Assembly (NCBI GenBank): GCA_024231375.1
Contig: JAAEQP010000140.1
Coordinates: forward strand, 1 to 26,080
Origin: a bacterium
GTDB lineage: Bacteria; Hydrogenedentota; Hydrogenedentia; Hydrogenedentiales; SLHB01
Direction: 5' to 3'
DNA: 26,080 nt
Below are positions 16,375 to 24,669 of the stretch, one piece after another (position 1 is the stretch's first letter; every line of letters starts with the position of its first letter). The translations under genes were made by a program, and so were the position numbers. The notes under the pieces were generated by a model, which had not been told where the DNA came from, did not search any database, and saw only the letters and a program-made list of their open reading frames with translations.

Positions 16375-17772
16375 CTACTTCTCGGGTTTCAGATGCTCGG
16401 CTCCCCAGTTTACTCGATTGCCGAAGGGGAGATGCCAAGTTTTCGTGGTTGCGGGAGCACTCGTCCGAAACGTTCGCACCCATCCCGGCTCACCTTCGAC
16501 GTGTACGATGAGTTCGTTGCGTCCGTCGTTGTTGATGTCGCACATGGCGATGCGGCGCGCCCAGGAGGGAAACCACACGTGCTGCATGAGGTCGCCCTTG
16601 TGCGAAAGAACGCAAACCATGCCCCACGTGCCGCCCGGCATACGTCCGAAATACATAGGATTGCCGTCGCACAGAATCACTTCCAGCTTGCCGTCGCCGT
16701 TGCAGTCCGCCGCCAAGGCGTTCCCGCCCGGCAGCCCGACCCTCGGCAACTCGGTGCGCCACAGTTCCTGCCCTGTGTGCAGGTTCACGCACCGGGCCTG
16801 CTGTTTGTCGATGGCGCTGCGCCCGCCGTCCCGCGTGGAGACCACGCCGAAGGCTTCCAGAGTGCCGTCGCCGGTCAGGTCGGCGAGGCCGATGGAGTAC
16901 ATCTGCGACGGGATCCTGCGGAGAATGCTCCCATCCTTTCGGTAGATGTAGATGTGATTGGTTTCGAGGAGGTTTCGACCTTCCAGATCTAGACCGTTCT
17001 TCACGATCTCGACCTCTCCGTCGCCATCGACATCGGCCACGAACACGGGGGTCGATCCCACATCCTCGCGTATGTTGTCGATGCGCCACAGCGCCTTGTC
17101 CCGATGGTCCACGGCCATGAGCGTGGATGTGTCGGACTCGGTCTGGTTGTATTCGGACCCCCAAGTGATGTCCAGCAGACCGTCGCCCGTGAGATCGGCC
17201 ACCGCGGGGTATGACCAGCAGAAGAGGACAGCATCGCGATGGGTCCAACGAGGCTTCAAGGTAGCCATGTCGAGACAACTGACATACCGTTGCCCCGTGC
17301 GGATGAGTTCGGTACGGCCGTCGCCGTCCAGATCGGCCAGCATCGACGCGTTGTTGGATCCCCCTTCGAAGGGATAGACCTTCTTGCCGTCCCGCGCGCG
17401 GAACAACCCGCCTTCCTCGTCATCACCGTCGCACGCCCAGAGGATGAGCGGTTCGGGCATGTCGGGCGCTTCCAGCCACTGGATGTACTCGCCGAAGGAC
17501 TTCGCCGTACGCGTGGCCTCGTGTTGCCACAACACCTTGCCGTCCATACCCACCGCTTCGAGCACGGGCACCCGGCGGCCTTGCCATTCGTGGTAGCCCG
17601 TCACTACGAATATGGTCTTGCCGTCGATCCGGCCCGTCACCACGGTACCGATGTTCGACACGGTGAACCGAACCGACACGTAGCCCCGTAGAGGCGCTGC
17701 CGCCGCATCGCCTACACAGAGAACCAGAGACAGAATCACTACGACCATCCAGACGCGCAGACGTGTCACCAT
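16375..17772 (-). CDS. Exported FG-GAP/VCBS-repeat protein
   Basis: The 465-residue protein begins MVTRLRVWMVVVILSLVLCV and ends its signal near DAAAAP. Repeats of the form D-x-[DN]-G-D-G are spread through it: ADLDGDGRTELI, ADLTGDGLLDITWG, ADVDGDGEVEIVKNG, ADLTGDGTLEAFGV, DCNGDGKLEVILCDGN and DINNDGRNELIVHV. They bind Ca2+ and form blades of an FG-GAP/integrin-like beta-propeller. Rhamnogalacturonan lyases and many surface adhesins use such propellers; no catalytic motif is visible. Its ATG overlaps the stop of the upstream glycoside hydrolase by 7 nt (ATGGTGA), so translation is probably coupled and the two likely act on the same glycan. Confidence 0.9.
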   Translation of the reverse strand: MVTRLRVWMVVVILSLVLCVGDAAAAPLRGYVSVRFTVSNIGTVVTGRIDGKTIFVVTGYHEWQGRRVPVLEAVGMDGKVLWQHEATRTAKSFGEYIQWLEAPDMPEPLILWACDGDDEEGGLFRARDGKKVYPFEGGSNNASMLADLDGDGRTELIRTGQRYVSCLDMATLKPRWTHRDAVLFCWSYPAVADLTGDGLLDITWGSEYNQTESDTSTLMAVDHRDKALWRIDNIREDVGSTPVFVADVDGDGEVEIVKNGLDLEGRNLLETNHIYIYRKDGSILRRIPSQMYSIGLADLTGDGTLEAFGVVSTRDGGRSAIDKQQARCVNLHTGQELWRTELPRVGLPGGNALAADCNGDGKLEVILCDGNPMYFGRMPGGTWGMVCVLSHKGDLMQHVWFPSWARRIAMCDINNDGRNELIVHVEGEPGWVRTFRTSAPATTKTWHLPFGNRVNWGAEHLKPEK

Positions 17773-20117
17773 GCCACGACCACTCCTGTTAGGTAGGTTG
17801 TCCCGGCGACTTCCTTACGCACGGGGTCTTGAAGATAGTACGATATCCAGCACACCGGCCAATGGACCTCGTTGTCGCCCGCGCCGCCCCATGACGACAT
17901 CGGGCCATCCAATGCCAGTTCCATCAACTGCCACCCCGCGCCGGTGAGTTCCCCCGCGCTGACTTGGAAGGTCTGCGCCGTCGTGTCGGCGATTCGATTG
18001 CGCACCAAGTCGCCCCCCGTCTTCGTGTAGACCCAGATCATGATGCGTTTGGGCTTCTCGCAGGGCAGTGGGATGGATTCCTTCGGCCCCCATTGCCAGA
18101 AACACCAGTTCGGTTCGATGCGGTAGTCTACGCGGACCGCGCGTTTGAAGGGTGCATCGTCGCCGGGCGCGAGCCGAATCGTGCCCGACAAATCGGGCTT
18201 CCGGTCATCGTCGCCCTCGTGCCATAGCCGGTAATGAGCGGTAGCGTCGTCGCCAATCGGCGCCTTCACGGCGTCCACTAGCGCGTAGGTCATGGGTTCC
18301 TTCTCGGCAAGGACTCGGCCTTGGCCGTCGATAATCCGAACCCCCACGTTCCTCGGTCCATCGGAAAGGGTGATGTCGCCGAACAGCCTCTTGAGGAGTC
18401 CTTCCGAGCGTCCGGGCGAGTACGTGCATAAGGCATTCCCGTCCTGCACAACGGCAATCGACGCATCCGGCGGCAGCGTCTCGCAATTCGACACGGTCAC
18501 CTGCATGCCGTCGTGGCGCCAGGCCACGGCCAATGCAACAGGCTTGGATATGGTCAGTTCGATGGGTTCACAAACCGTGCGCGACGTCTCCCCATCCATC
18601 GTTAACGTCGCCTCAATCGCCAGCGGCAGCGTAGCCGCATCGCACCGGTTGAGCGTCCCCCTCCAGCGCGCGGTCTTGGTGCCTCCCGGCGGGATGGTCA
18701 GTGTCGTGGGGGTTGTCCAGGCCCCCTCGGCGTCAACGGGCTTCAACTCGAGCGTCGCAGTCTTGTCCGTTGGGTTGTGCTGGACCACCGACAGCTTGAC
18801 GTTGCCAGCACTGCCGGGGACTACAAGTCCGGGTGCGGCGATCTGAAACCGAGGCATCCAGAGTCTGGCGGGCGCCGGCGTGCGTAGAGTCAGATACTTG
18901 GGCGCGTCGTTCAACTCAACCGTGGCGCCTGTCGGACTCGGCAATTCCTGGCCGAGGTGACCAACCGACCTCTCGATGACGATGCCGCTGCCCAGATCGA
19001 TCGTATGCGGGTCGGCCGTGGTCCAGACGGCGAGCTTCAGGCAGTCGTCCCGAGTAAACGCCACGACGTAGTCATAGTCCCCGCCCAATCCCAAACGCTC
19101 GCCAGGCATGTAGCCGTCCAGTTCCGCAATGAGGGCCTTCATTGCCGTGTACGCGGGCTTCGGTTTGTAGTCCCAGGTCACCGTCCCGAAGTTGTGTTCC
19201 CGTTCCTTGGGATCCCTGCCATCATCGTGCCAGTCGTACCAGATGCTGATCGGGATACCGTTCGCCATATTGCACAGCCATTGCCGCGGCAGAAACTTGC
19301 CCTGCTGCTCACGCGCGATCTCGGTGGTCGAGTACCCCCACTCCCCACTCAGAATGGGCAGGTTCTTGTTGCCGGGCCGGTATTCGGCGATGAGGCGTTC
19401 CAGGCGGCGATAGCCGAGAACCGCCGTCTCGGGACCCATCATGTAGTTCCGATACGGATGGACGCTCACACCGTCGATCAGCTCGAGCATTCCTTGCTTG
19501 AAACAGTCCTCGAAGAAGCGGAACGGGAAACCGCACGAAGCTGGTCCAATGATGCAGGCGTCCGGGTCGGCCGCACGAATCGCCGGCACCACCGTATGGC
19601 ACCAAGCCATGTAGTCGTCCACGTTCGGCTTCGGTTTCCAGAACTGGATGTTCGGCTCGTTCCACAGTTCCCAGATGACGTTGCGTCCAGCGAAGTGACC
19701 CGCCAATGCCGAGCAGAACCGCGCGTAGGCGGCACGGCCTTCGTCCGTATGCGGCGAAAGCCCGCCGTCGTAAAGCGGGTTTCCATAGTCGATGATGAAG
19801 AGTAGGCGAATGTTGCGCGCGTCCAGATCAGTCAGCAGCTTGTCGTAGTGAGAGAAATCGTAGACGCCGGGCTCTTTCTCGGCCCCGCCCCACCCCACGT
19901 CCATACGCACGATACCCAGCCCGGAGTCCGCGATCATGCGGAGATCGTTCTCATTGCCTGAATAGAAATGGATGTTGACGCCAGTGCCCTGAGGCACAGG
20001 CATCATCCGCAGCGCGCGATGGGGTTCGGTCAGGGCTGAGGTCGCGCCAGTGCCCCCGACATGCGCGCAACCCAGCAGAGCCGCCAGGGTTGTTGATGCC
20101 ACCGCCAATCGTGTCAT
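17766..20117 (-). CDS. Glycoside hydrolase (clan GH-A-like, cellulase-type barrel), lipoprotein
   Basis: From ATG 20117 (GGGGG about 6 nt upstream) the protein has 783 residues. A lipoprotein signal ends LAALLGC, giving Cys-17 as the acylated residue. A TIM-barrel follows at about 45-360. The acid/base is Glu-154 in WELWNEPN and the likely nucleophile is Glu-259 in SGEWG; this spacing suits GH5/GH39-type enzymes. IRLLFIIDYG and SVHPYR are further barrel landmarks. Beyond about 370 are beta-sandwich domains (APKYLTLRTPAPARLW; TLTIPPGGTKTARW) and a C-terminal region resembling a carbohydrate-binding module. It should be surface-bound and retaining. The polysaccharide is unknown. A possible promoter lies at 20202-20175. 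Confidence 0.9.
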   Translation of the reverse strand: MTRLAVASTTLAALLGCAHVGGTGATSALTEPHRALRMMPVPQGTGVNIHFYSGNENDLRMIADSGLGIVRMDVGWGGAEKEPGVYDFSHYDKLLTDLDARNIRLLFIIDYGNPLYDGGLSPHTDEGRAAYARFCSALAGHFAGRNVIWELWNEPNIQFWKPKPNVDDYMAWCHTVVPAIRAADPDACIIGPASCGFPFRFFEDCFKQGMLELIDGVSVHPYRNYMMGPETAVLGYRRLERLIAEYRPGNKNLPILSGEWGYSTTEIAREQQGKFLPRQWLCNMANGIPISIWYDWHDDGRDPKEREHNFGTVTWDYKPKPAYTAMKALIAELDGYMPGERLGLGGDYDYVVAFTRDDCLKLAVWTTADPHTIDLGSGIVIERSVGHLGQELPSPTGATVELNDAPKYLTLRTPAPARLWMPRFQIAAPGLVVPGSAGNVKLSVVQHNPTDKTATLELKPVDAEGAWTTPTTLTIPPGGTKTARWRGTLNRCDAATLPLAIEATLTMDGETSRTVCEPIELTISKPVALAVAWRHDGMQVTVSNCETLPPDASIAVVQDGNALCTYSPGRSEGLLKRLFGDITLSDGPRNVGVRIIDGQGRVLAEKEPMTYALVDAVKAPIGDDATAHYRLWHEGDDDRKPDLSGTIRLAPGDDAPFKRAVRVDYRIEPNWCFWQWGPKESIPLPCEKPKRIMIWVYTKTGGDLVRNRIADTTAQTFQVSAGELTGAGWQLMELALDGPMSSWGGAGDNEVHWPVCWISYYLQDPVRKEVAGTTYLTGVVVAW

Positions 20118-20150
20118 GGTGTCCCCCTTTTCCGAGCTTCGGCCAGCACG

Positions 20151-20179
20151 TTGCATCTCCGGCGCGATCACCATATTAT
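20151..20179 (+). promoter_or_regulatory. Possible sigma70-type promoter for the sialidase-like gene
   Basis: TTGCAT (20151-20156), a 17-nt spacer, then TATTAT (20174-20179), which matches the -10 consensus at 5 of 6 positions. The start of transcription would fall near 20186, about 34 nt before ATG 20220. The -10 shares its bases with the minus-strand promoter described separately. Confidence 0.45.
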
Positions 20180-20202
20180 GCTTCGGTCTGTACATGTATC
20201 AA
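20175..20202 (-). promoter_or_regulatory. Possible sigma70-type promoter for the glycoside hydrolase gene
   Basis: On the minus strand, TTGATA (20202-20197; 5 of 6), a 16-nt spacer and CATAAT (20180-20175; 5 of 6) form a good match. The leader would be about 50 nt to ATG 20117. The 8-bp palindrome TACATGTA at 20191-20198 overlaps the -35 box and could be an operator. Confidence 0.5.
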
Positions 20203-20219
20203 CCGTCCTGGGAGGGATT

Positions 20220-21839
20220 ATGAGTATCCGGCGAACGACATCGAGTCTTCTTGTCATGTGTTTCGTGGTAGTGGCACTGGCCGCGAACGCCTTCGGGGCG
20301 GTCACACCCGACGTAGCCCTGGATCCCCCGCAGGTCATCAAGAACCCCGGTCCCGAGTACGCGGGAAGCACCCGCATCTTCCAGGGCATCCCCGGCCTGG
20401 AACGCGCCGCCAATGGCCGCCTGTGGGCCACATGGTACGGTGGCGGCCCCGGCGAGGGACCCTACAACTACTGCATGCTCGCCACCAGTGGCGATGACGG
20501 CGCCACCTGGACGGATGTGAACCTCATCGTCGACATCCCCGGCGATGTCCGCGCCTTCGACCCGTGCCTGTGGCACGACCCCGATGGATGCCTGTGGTTC
20601 TTCTGGGCTCAGGGATACAGCCTTTGGGACGGCCGGTCGGGCGTGTGGGCCATCACCACAACCGAATCGGACAAGGAACAACCGACATGGTCCGAGCCGC
20701 GACGAATCTACGACGGCATCATGATGAACAAACCCACCGTCCTCAGTTCGGGCGAATGGCTGCTGCCTGTAGCCGTCTGGGCATTGGAGCCGAGGGTGGT
20801 CGATGCCAAGTATGCCTTCGACATTGCCGAGACAACAGGCTCCTACGCCGTGTGCTCAACCGACCACGGCGAGACCTGGACCGTGCTGGGCAAGTCCGAT
20901 GTACCGGAACGCCAGTGCGACGAACACATGTTCGTGGAACGGCACGACGGGCGGCTCTGGGCCATCGTACGCACCAAGTACGGTATCGGCGAAAGCTTCT
21001 CCACCGACAAGGGCACGACCTGGAGCGAAGGCAGACCCTCGCATCTGGCCAGCATCCCCCACGCCCGGTTCTTCATCCGCCGCCTCGCGTCAGGCAAGCT
21101 GCTGATGGTCCGGAACGCACCGCCCGAGGGAGGCGCCCGCACCCACATGACGGCGTTCCTCTCGGATGACGACGGCGCCACCTGGAGCGGCGGACTGCTA
21201 CTCGATGACCGAACAGGCGTGTCGTATCCCGACGGGGTCCAAGCGCCGGACGGCCGCATCTACATGATCCATGACCGCAACCGCCACTCATCGAAAGAGG
21301 TTCTCATGTCCGTGTTTCGCGAGGAAGACGTGGCCGCGGGCAAGTGCGTGTCCGACGACACGCGCCTGCAAGTGCTGGTCAACAAGGCCACAGGCACCAA
21401 GACCCTGGATCTCAGCAAGGTCGACATCAAGACCAACGAAGACGGCGCATCCCTCATGGAAGGCGCCCGTGCTGCCATGACCACCGACGCCGGCGAAGTG
21501 AAGCCGTACCGCAAGAAGGCCTACCTCTTCACCGACCGCAAGTACCGCGTCGAAGGCAGCCCGGCGTTTCTGCTCGACAAAGACTTCGTGTACTCGTCCA
21601 TCGACGCCACACGCGCGGTCTGCACCAAACCCGGGGTGGCATTCATGATCACGCCCCTTCCCGACCGCAACAACGACAGCGTGACCAAAGCCTTGCTCGA
21701 TCAGGGATTCGAGAAGGCCCAGGTGGAAGAGTTCCTCCTCTTCGGTCAGATCGTGGGCAACATCTGCTCCGTCTACCAGAAGGAACTCAAAGAAGGCGAC
21801 ACCGTCGAAGTCGGCAAATGGGGCGTTCTGATCTTCTGA
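20220..21839 (+). CDS. Exported sialidase-family (BNR/Asp-box) protein
   Basis: From ATG 20220 (GGGAGG 4 nt upstream) the protein has 539 residues. A hydrophobic signal peptide covers about residues 10-27. RIFQGIPGLERAANG (about 52-66) resembles the FRIP region of sialidases. Four Asp-boxes of the form SxDxGxxW are visible at residues 90-97 (SGDDGATW), 213-220, 261-268 and 315-322, so a six-bladed propeller is expected at about 40-375. Related proteins hydrolyse sialic acids or other exo-sugars, or act only as binders; the substrate is uncertain. About 155 extra residues follow (from about 380), containing AYLFTDRKYRVEGSPAFLL, and match no domain that I recognise. The gene is divergent from the glycoside hydrolase gene. 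Confidence 0.88.
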   Translation: MSIRRTTSSLLVMCFVVVALAANAFGAVTPDVALDPPQVIKNPGPEYAGSTRIFQGIPGLERAANGRLWATWYGGGPGEGPYNYCMLATSGDDGATWTDVNLIVDIPGDVRAFDPCLWHDPDGCLWFFWAQGYSLWDGRSGVWAITTTESDKEQPTWSEPRRIYDGIMMNKPTVLSSGEWLLPVAVWALEPRVVDAKYAFDIAETTGSYAVCSTDHGETWTVLGKSDVPERQCDEHMFVERHDGRLWAIVRTKYGIGESFSTDKGTTWSEGRPSHLASIPHARFFIRRLASGKLLMVRNAPPEGGARTHMTAFLSDDDGATWSGGLLLDDRTGVSYPDGVQAPDGRIYMIHDRNRHSSKEVLMSVFREEDVAAGKCVSDDTRLQVLVNKATGTKTLDLSKVDIKTNEDGASLMEGARAAMTTDAGEVKPYRKKAYLFTDRKYRVEGSPAFLLDKDFVYSSIDATRAVCTKPGVAFMITPLPDRNNDSVTKALLDQGFEKAQVEEFLLFGQIVGNICSVYQKELKEGDTVEVGKWGVLIF

Positions 21840-21927
21840 GTCGGTGGTGCGGAAGGCGGCAGGTCGCTGCCAAACGGAACGGGCTTCTGCCCCTGTTCTC
21901 AAACGATATTCAATCTCGACCTTGGTG

Positions 21928-22000
21928 ACCACGGAATACACTGAACACACGGAAAGCTGACTGGATGGCTTGTTTCCGTGTATTCAGTGTATTCCGTGGT
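21928..22000. repeat. Hairpin repeat A (28-bp inverted repeat, 17-nt spacer)
   Basis: The arm at 21928-21955 (ACCACGGAATACACTGAA and on) pairs with 21973-22000 at 27 of 28 positions. The 17-nt spacer is 21956-21972. It lies between the sialidase stop and the GxxExxY stop, so it may also end both transcripts. It matches hairpin B at 22406 in length, spacer and most bases. Confidence 0.92.
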
Positions 22001-22009
22001 TCATCTCCC

Positions 22010-22387
22010 CTACATCACGATGCGCTCGATTTCCGCCTTGGGATGGTGCCCGAAATTGACGAGAAGACCCAACTCGAGTCTGGACGCCTTCAGATAGTTA
22101 TGGACCTGCGCCCGATGCTGATCGGTCAACGCCTTCACCGCCTTGAGCTCGACGATAATGCGGTCGAAACAGACCAAATCCGGTTCATAGGTCTTGCTCA
22201 GGCGCTCCCCCTTGTAGTGAAGCACCAGTCCACGCTGCGCGATGAAGGGGATTCCACTCGTCTTCAGTTCCCTCTCCATGCACTCCTGGTACACGGGCTC
22301 CAGAAATCCGCATCCCATCTCACGATACACTTCAAAGACGGCGCCCCGTATCCGATAGCTCTCTTCTTCGTACTTCAGCTTGGACAT
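22010..22387 (-). CDS. GxxExxY protein (PD-(D/E)XK nuclease-like fold)
   Basis: From ATG 22387 (AGAGGGA about 6 nt upstream) the protein has 125 residues, normal for the family. The name motif is GFLEPVY at residues 27-33, followed by a YEPDLVC segment (Asp-70), IIVELKA (Glu-80, Lys-82) and LTDQHRAQVHNYLK. The Asp...Glu-x-Lys set is the PD-(D/E)XK metal-binding arrangement, so a nuclease or nucleic-acid-binding role is inferred, but no activity is known for the family. The ATG 39 nt upstream would read into the repeat and is rejected. The gene sits between two hairpin repeats, and a fragment of its own end lies beyond the second. The regular C-terminus is GHHPKAEIERIVM. Confidence 0.92.
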   Translation of the reverse strand: MSKLKYEEESYRIRGAVFEVYREMGCGFLEPVYQECMERELKTSGIPFIAQRGLVLHYKGERLSKTYEPDLVCFDRIIVELKAVKALTDQHRAQVHNYLKASRLELGLLVNFGHHPKAEIERIVM

Positions 22388-22405
22388 AGGCAATCCCTCT
22401 TCTTG

Positions 22406-22478
22406 ACCACGGAACATACTGAACACACGAAAAGGAGTTGTCCGGTCTCCCTTCCGTGTATTCAGTATGTTCCGTGGT
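22406..22478. repeat. Hairpin repeat B (second copy)
   Basis: The arms at 22406-22433 and 22451-22478 pair at about 25 of 28 positions, with a 17-nt spacer. It lies 478 nt from hairpin A and is 73 nt long like it. It lies upstream of the GxxExxY start, and its leader could be the site of the gene's promoter or RNA structure. Confidence 0.9.
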
Positions 22479-22486
22479 TCATCCCC

Positions 22487-22530
22487 TTACATCACGATGC
22501 GCTCGATCTCCGCTTTGGGATGGTGTCCGT
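22487..22530 (-). pseudogene. Remnant of a second GxxExxY gene (3' end only)
   Basis: The minus strand reads GHHPKAEIERIVM and then TAA at 22489-22487. The intact neighbouring copy ends with the same 13 residues. DNA identity with 22010-22050 is high and stops at about 22530. Together with hairpin B it repeats the block 21928-22050, so it is the trace of a duplication or recombination event. Confidence 0.85.
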
Positions 22531-22540
22531 AGGTGTTCCC

Positions 22541-22550
22541 AGGTATACCT
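22541..22550. repeat. 10-bp palindrome AGGTATACCT
   Basis: A perfect palindrome just beyond the break point of the GxxExxY remnant and about 30 nt before the glycosidase stop. It could be a binding site or a chance match. Confidence 0.3.
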
Positions 22551-22578
22551 ATACTGACTCGTCTGGTCCCGCTCCGCC

Positions 22579-24570
22579 TCACATAATCCCCGACACCTCG
22601 TACAGGTGGACTTCAAAAGGCTCGAACGCCAGCGGCCAGTCGCGCGGCACGCGCATATCGACCTTCAGGCCCTTCCCCAAGGCAGCCACGGCCTCGGGGC
22701 GTTTCGGAAACCGGACCTGCGCGATGTGGGCTTCGGGTGAATTGTTCACGGCGATGAGGTAGACCTTCTTGCCGAGTCTGCGCACGGTCCAATCGAGCCA
22801 GACGGCGTCGCCGCCGGACGCGGCGTCCGTACACGCGATCTTCGGCACGGACTCCACGGAGAGAATCGCCGGGGAAAGCGCGTCGACTTCCGCCGCGATA
22901 CTCTTCACCTTGGGCCAATGGTCATCGTGGTCGACATGCTTGTCAGTCTTCCAGATGTTGAACCAACTGTAGAACACGAGACCGTTCGCGCCGCGCGCGA
23001 TGCACTGCCACGTCATGGACCGCATTTCGTCGTACGTAGGCGGGCGGCACTTGGCCTTCTCTTCTTCGCTCTTCTTGTACGACGCCCAGTTGAACACCTG
23101 CGGCACCATCCACACGGACCGGCGTCCGCCCACGGCGTCTATTGTCTTCTGGGTCCATTCCCCAGCCGTCGCGGCCGGTTTGGCGGGAATCGGGTACGGG
23201 TCGGTGCCGATTACGTGGAATGTATCGAAGTAGTCGCGCACATCGTTGACTTGATACAGTACCACCCAGGTCGGATGATTCGGATCCTGCTCCTCAATGA
23301 ACCGGTGATGCGCGACGAGTTGGGGCATCACCGAAACGGGCGCTTCATCGTTGATGTACCACGCAAGCAAGGCCGGGTGGTTGCGGAACATCTCGATCTT
23401 CTTCTGGATGTACGGGAGTTCGTCGTCTTGCGTCTTGACTTCCTTCGGATGCCAGCGAATGAAGGTGTAGCAGTCTTTCACCGAGTAGATAACCTTCAGA
23501 CCGTGCTTGCAGGCCTGGTCCATCTGCTCCATCGTTGGCATGCCATAGGGCATCATGCAGTTAAACGCGCTGTCCGCGTACACGGCCAGTTGGTCTTCCT
23601 TAATGGCACTCCAGTACATGCCCAGCGGGAAGAAGGGTTCGCCATTCACGATCAGCCGGTTGTGCTCGTCGATGGCGCAGGTCCGTTCGGGACGTTCCTT
23701 CAGCCGGACGATGTCGACGGCCTTAGCCGAGAGTTGCTTGCCGCTCTCGCGGTCGCGCAACGCCACCTGAATCTGGTAGTCGCCGGGCTTCAGCTTCTTG
23801 CCCGGAAGCTCAATGTCGAACGCTGCCTCTCCAAGACGCTTCAAACGTTCCGAGGCCACCGGCTTCTTGCGGTCCGGTGCGACGACGTTGCAGATGAGAT
23901 CCACGTCGTCGAGGGATTGGGGGTAATCGCTCAGGTCGGTTTCCACGTGGAGCCGGACCTTGTCCGGTCCATCCTTGGTGATTTCGTTCCGGTAGTTCGG
24001 GTCGAGGAGCAACACCGTCAGCGGGTCGGTCTTGTATGCTCGAATCTCCACATCGTCCCACCAGGCCGTACCCGTCATCTCCTTGCGCAGATAGCAGGTA
24101 ATGCTGCACGAGGCCGCCTTCTCCGGCACCCGGCCCGTGTTGGCCTCGATCTTCTTCCAATCCGAGGTGCCCGACACACCGGACGGGTATTGCCCGCTCA
24201 CGTATTTGCCGTCGGCGTCGGAATACTCAACACAGATCGTGGCGCCACTGTCACTGCCCTCGACGCCCTCGGTCTTCACCCACACGCTGAACGCGTACAT
24301 CCGGCCGGGTTCCAACTGCACCGATTGCGAACAGAGCCGGTATACGCCTGGATCGGCGTTGGCGATTCGCAACGACGCCACGCCTGACTGCTTCACCTTC
24401 TCGTCGCGCGCGTAGACAACAGGGTCACAGCGCCATTGCGCCGGGAGGCCCTTGTCCCCCGCAGCCTCAAACCCGCCGTTCCTGACCAGGTTCGGACCTT
24501 CCGCCCCGATGGCGTGTGCCCCCCACGCCACCGCCAGCACACCCAATACGCCCACTGCTACCTTGTGCAT
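22579..24570 (-). CDS. Exported carbohydrate-binding and TIM-barrel glycosidase-like protein
   Basis: From ATG 24570 (AGGGAGG 6 nt upstream) the protein has 663 residues. A signal peptide (MHKVAVGVLGVLAVAWGAHA) is followed by a CBM4/9-like sandwich at about 25-178, opening NLVRNGGFEAAGDKGLPAQW and ending TAWWDDVEI. A linker sandwich follows at about 185-290. From about 305 a barrel begins with IVNGEPFFPLGMYWS, the opening common in GH2/GH5-like and glycosyl-hydrolase-superfamily barrels. Glu-409 in AWYINDEAP is the likely acid/base. A nucleophile is less clear; GLVFYSWFNIW near 530 marks the last strands. The end is a small beta domain. The substrate is unknown. It lies apart from the other glycosidase by the GxxExxY cassette. 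Confidence 0.85.
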   Translation of the reverse strand: MHKVAVGVLGVLAVAWGAHAIGAEGPNLVRNGGFEAAGDKGLPAQWRCDPVVYARDEKVKQSGVASLRIANADPGVYRLCSQSVQLEPGRMYAFSVWVKTEGVEGSDSGATICVEYSDADGKYVSGQYPSGVSGTSDWKKIEANTGRVPEKAASCSITCYLRKEMTGTAWWDDVEIRAYKTDPLTVLLLDPNYRNEITKDGPDKVRLHVETDLSDYPQSLDDVDLICNVVAPDRKKPVASERLKRLGEAAFDIELPGKKLKPGDYQIQVALRDRESGKQLSAKAVDIVRLKERPERTCAIDEHNRLIVNGEPFFPLGMYWSAIKEDQLAVYADSAFNCMMPYGMPTMEQMDQACKHGLKVIYSVKDCYTFIRWHPKEVKTQDDELPYIQKKIEMFRNHPALLAWYINDEAPVSVMPQLVAHHRFIEEQDPNHPTWVVLYQVNDVRDYFDTFHVIGTDPYPIPAKPAATAGEWTQKTIDAVGGRRSVWMVPQVFNWASYKKSEEEKAKCRPPTYDEMRSMTWQCIARGANGLVFYSWFNIWKTDKHVDHDDHWPKVKSIAAEVDALSPAILSVESVPKIACTDAASGGDAVWLDWTVRRLGKKVYLIAVNNSPEAHIAQVRFPKRPEAVAALGKGLKVDMRVPRDWPLAFEPFEVHLYEVSGIM

Positions 24571-24602
24571 GAAGGACCTCCCTAACCCCGGTTCCACGAC
24601 CC

Positions 24603-24669
24603 CGGACCCGCTACGTTCCGTGGAGTGCCTGCCCACGTACGGCACCAGTCTAACGGCAGAGCGGGTCCG
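24603..24669. repeat. 10-bp inverted repeat in the leader of the glycosidase-like gene
   Basis: CGGACCCGCT at 24603-24612 and AGCGGGTCCG at 24660-24669 are perfect complements 47 nt apart. They enclose the proposed -10. They could form a hairpin or be two half-sites of a regulator. Confidence 0.5.

Noticed and set aside
21858..21871. Small hairpin GGCAG-GTCG-CTGCC after the sialidase stop as terminator
   Set aside because: A 5-bp stem with no T-run; the strong hairpin at 21928-22000 is a better candidate for ending transcription.
22918..24387. Plus-strand open frame (489 codons) opposite the glycosidase-like gene
   Set aside because: Shadow frame, rich in Arg/His with no domain; the minus-strand protein has CBM and barrel motifs.
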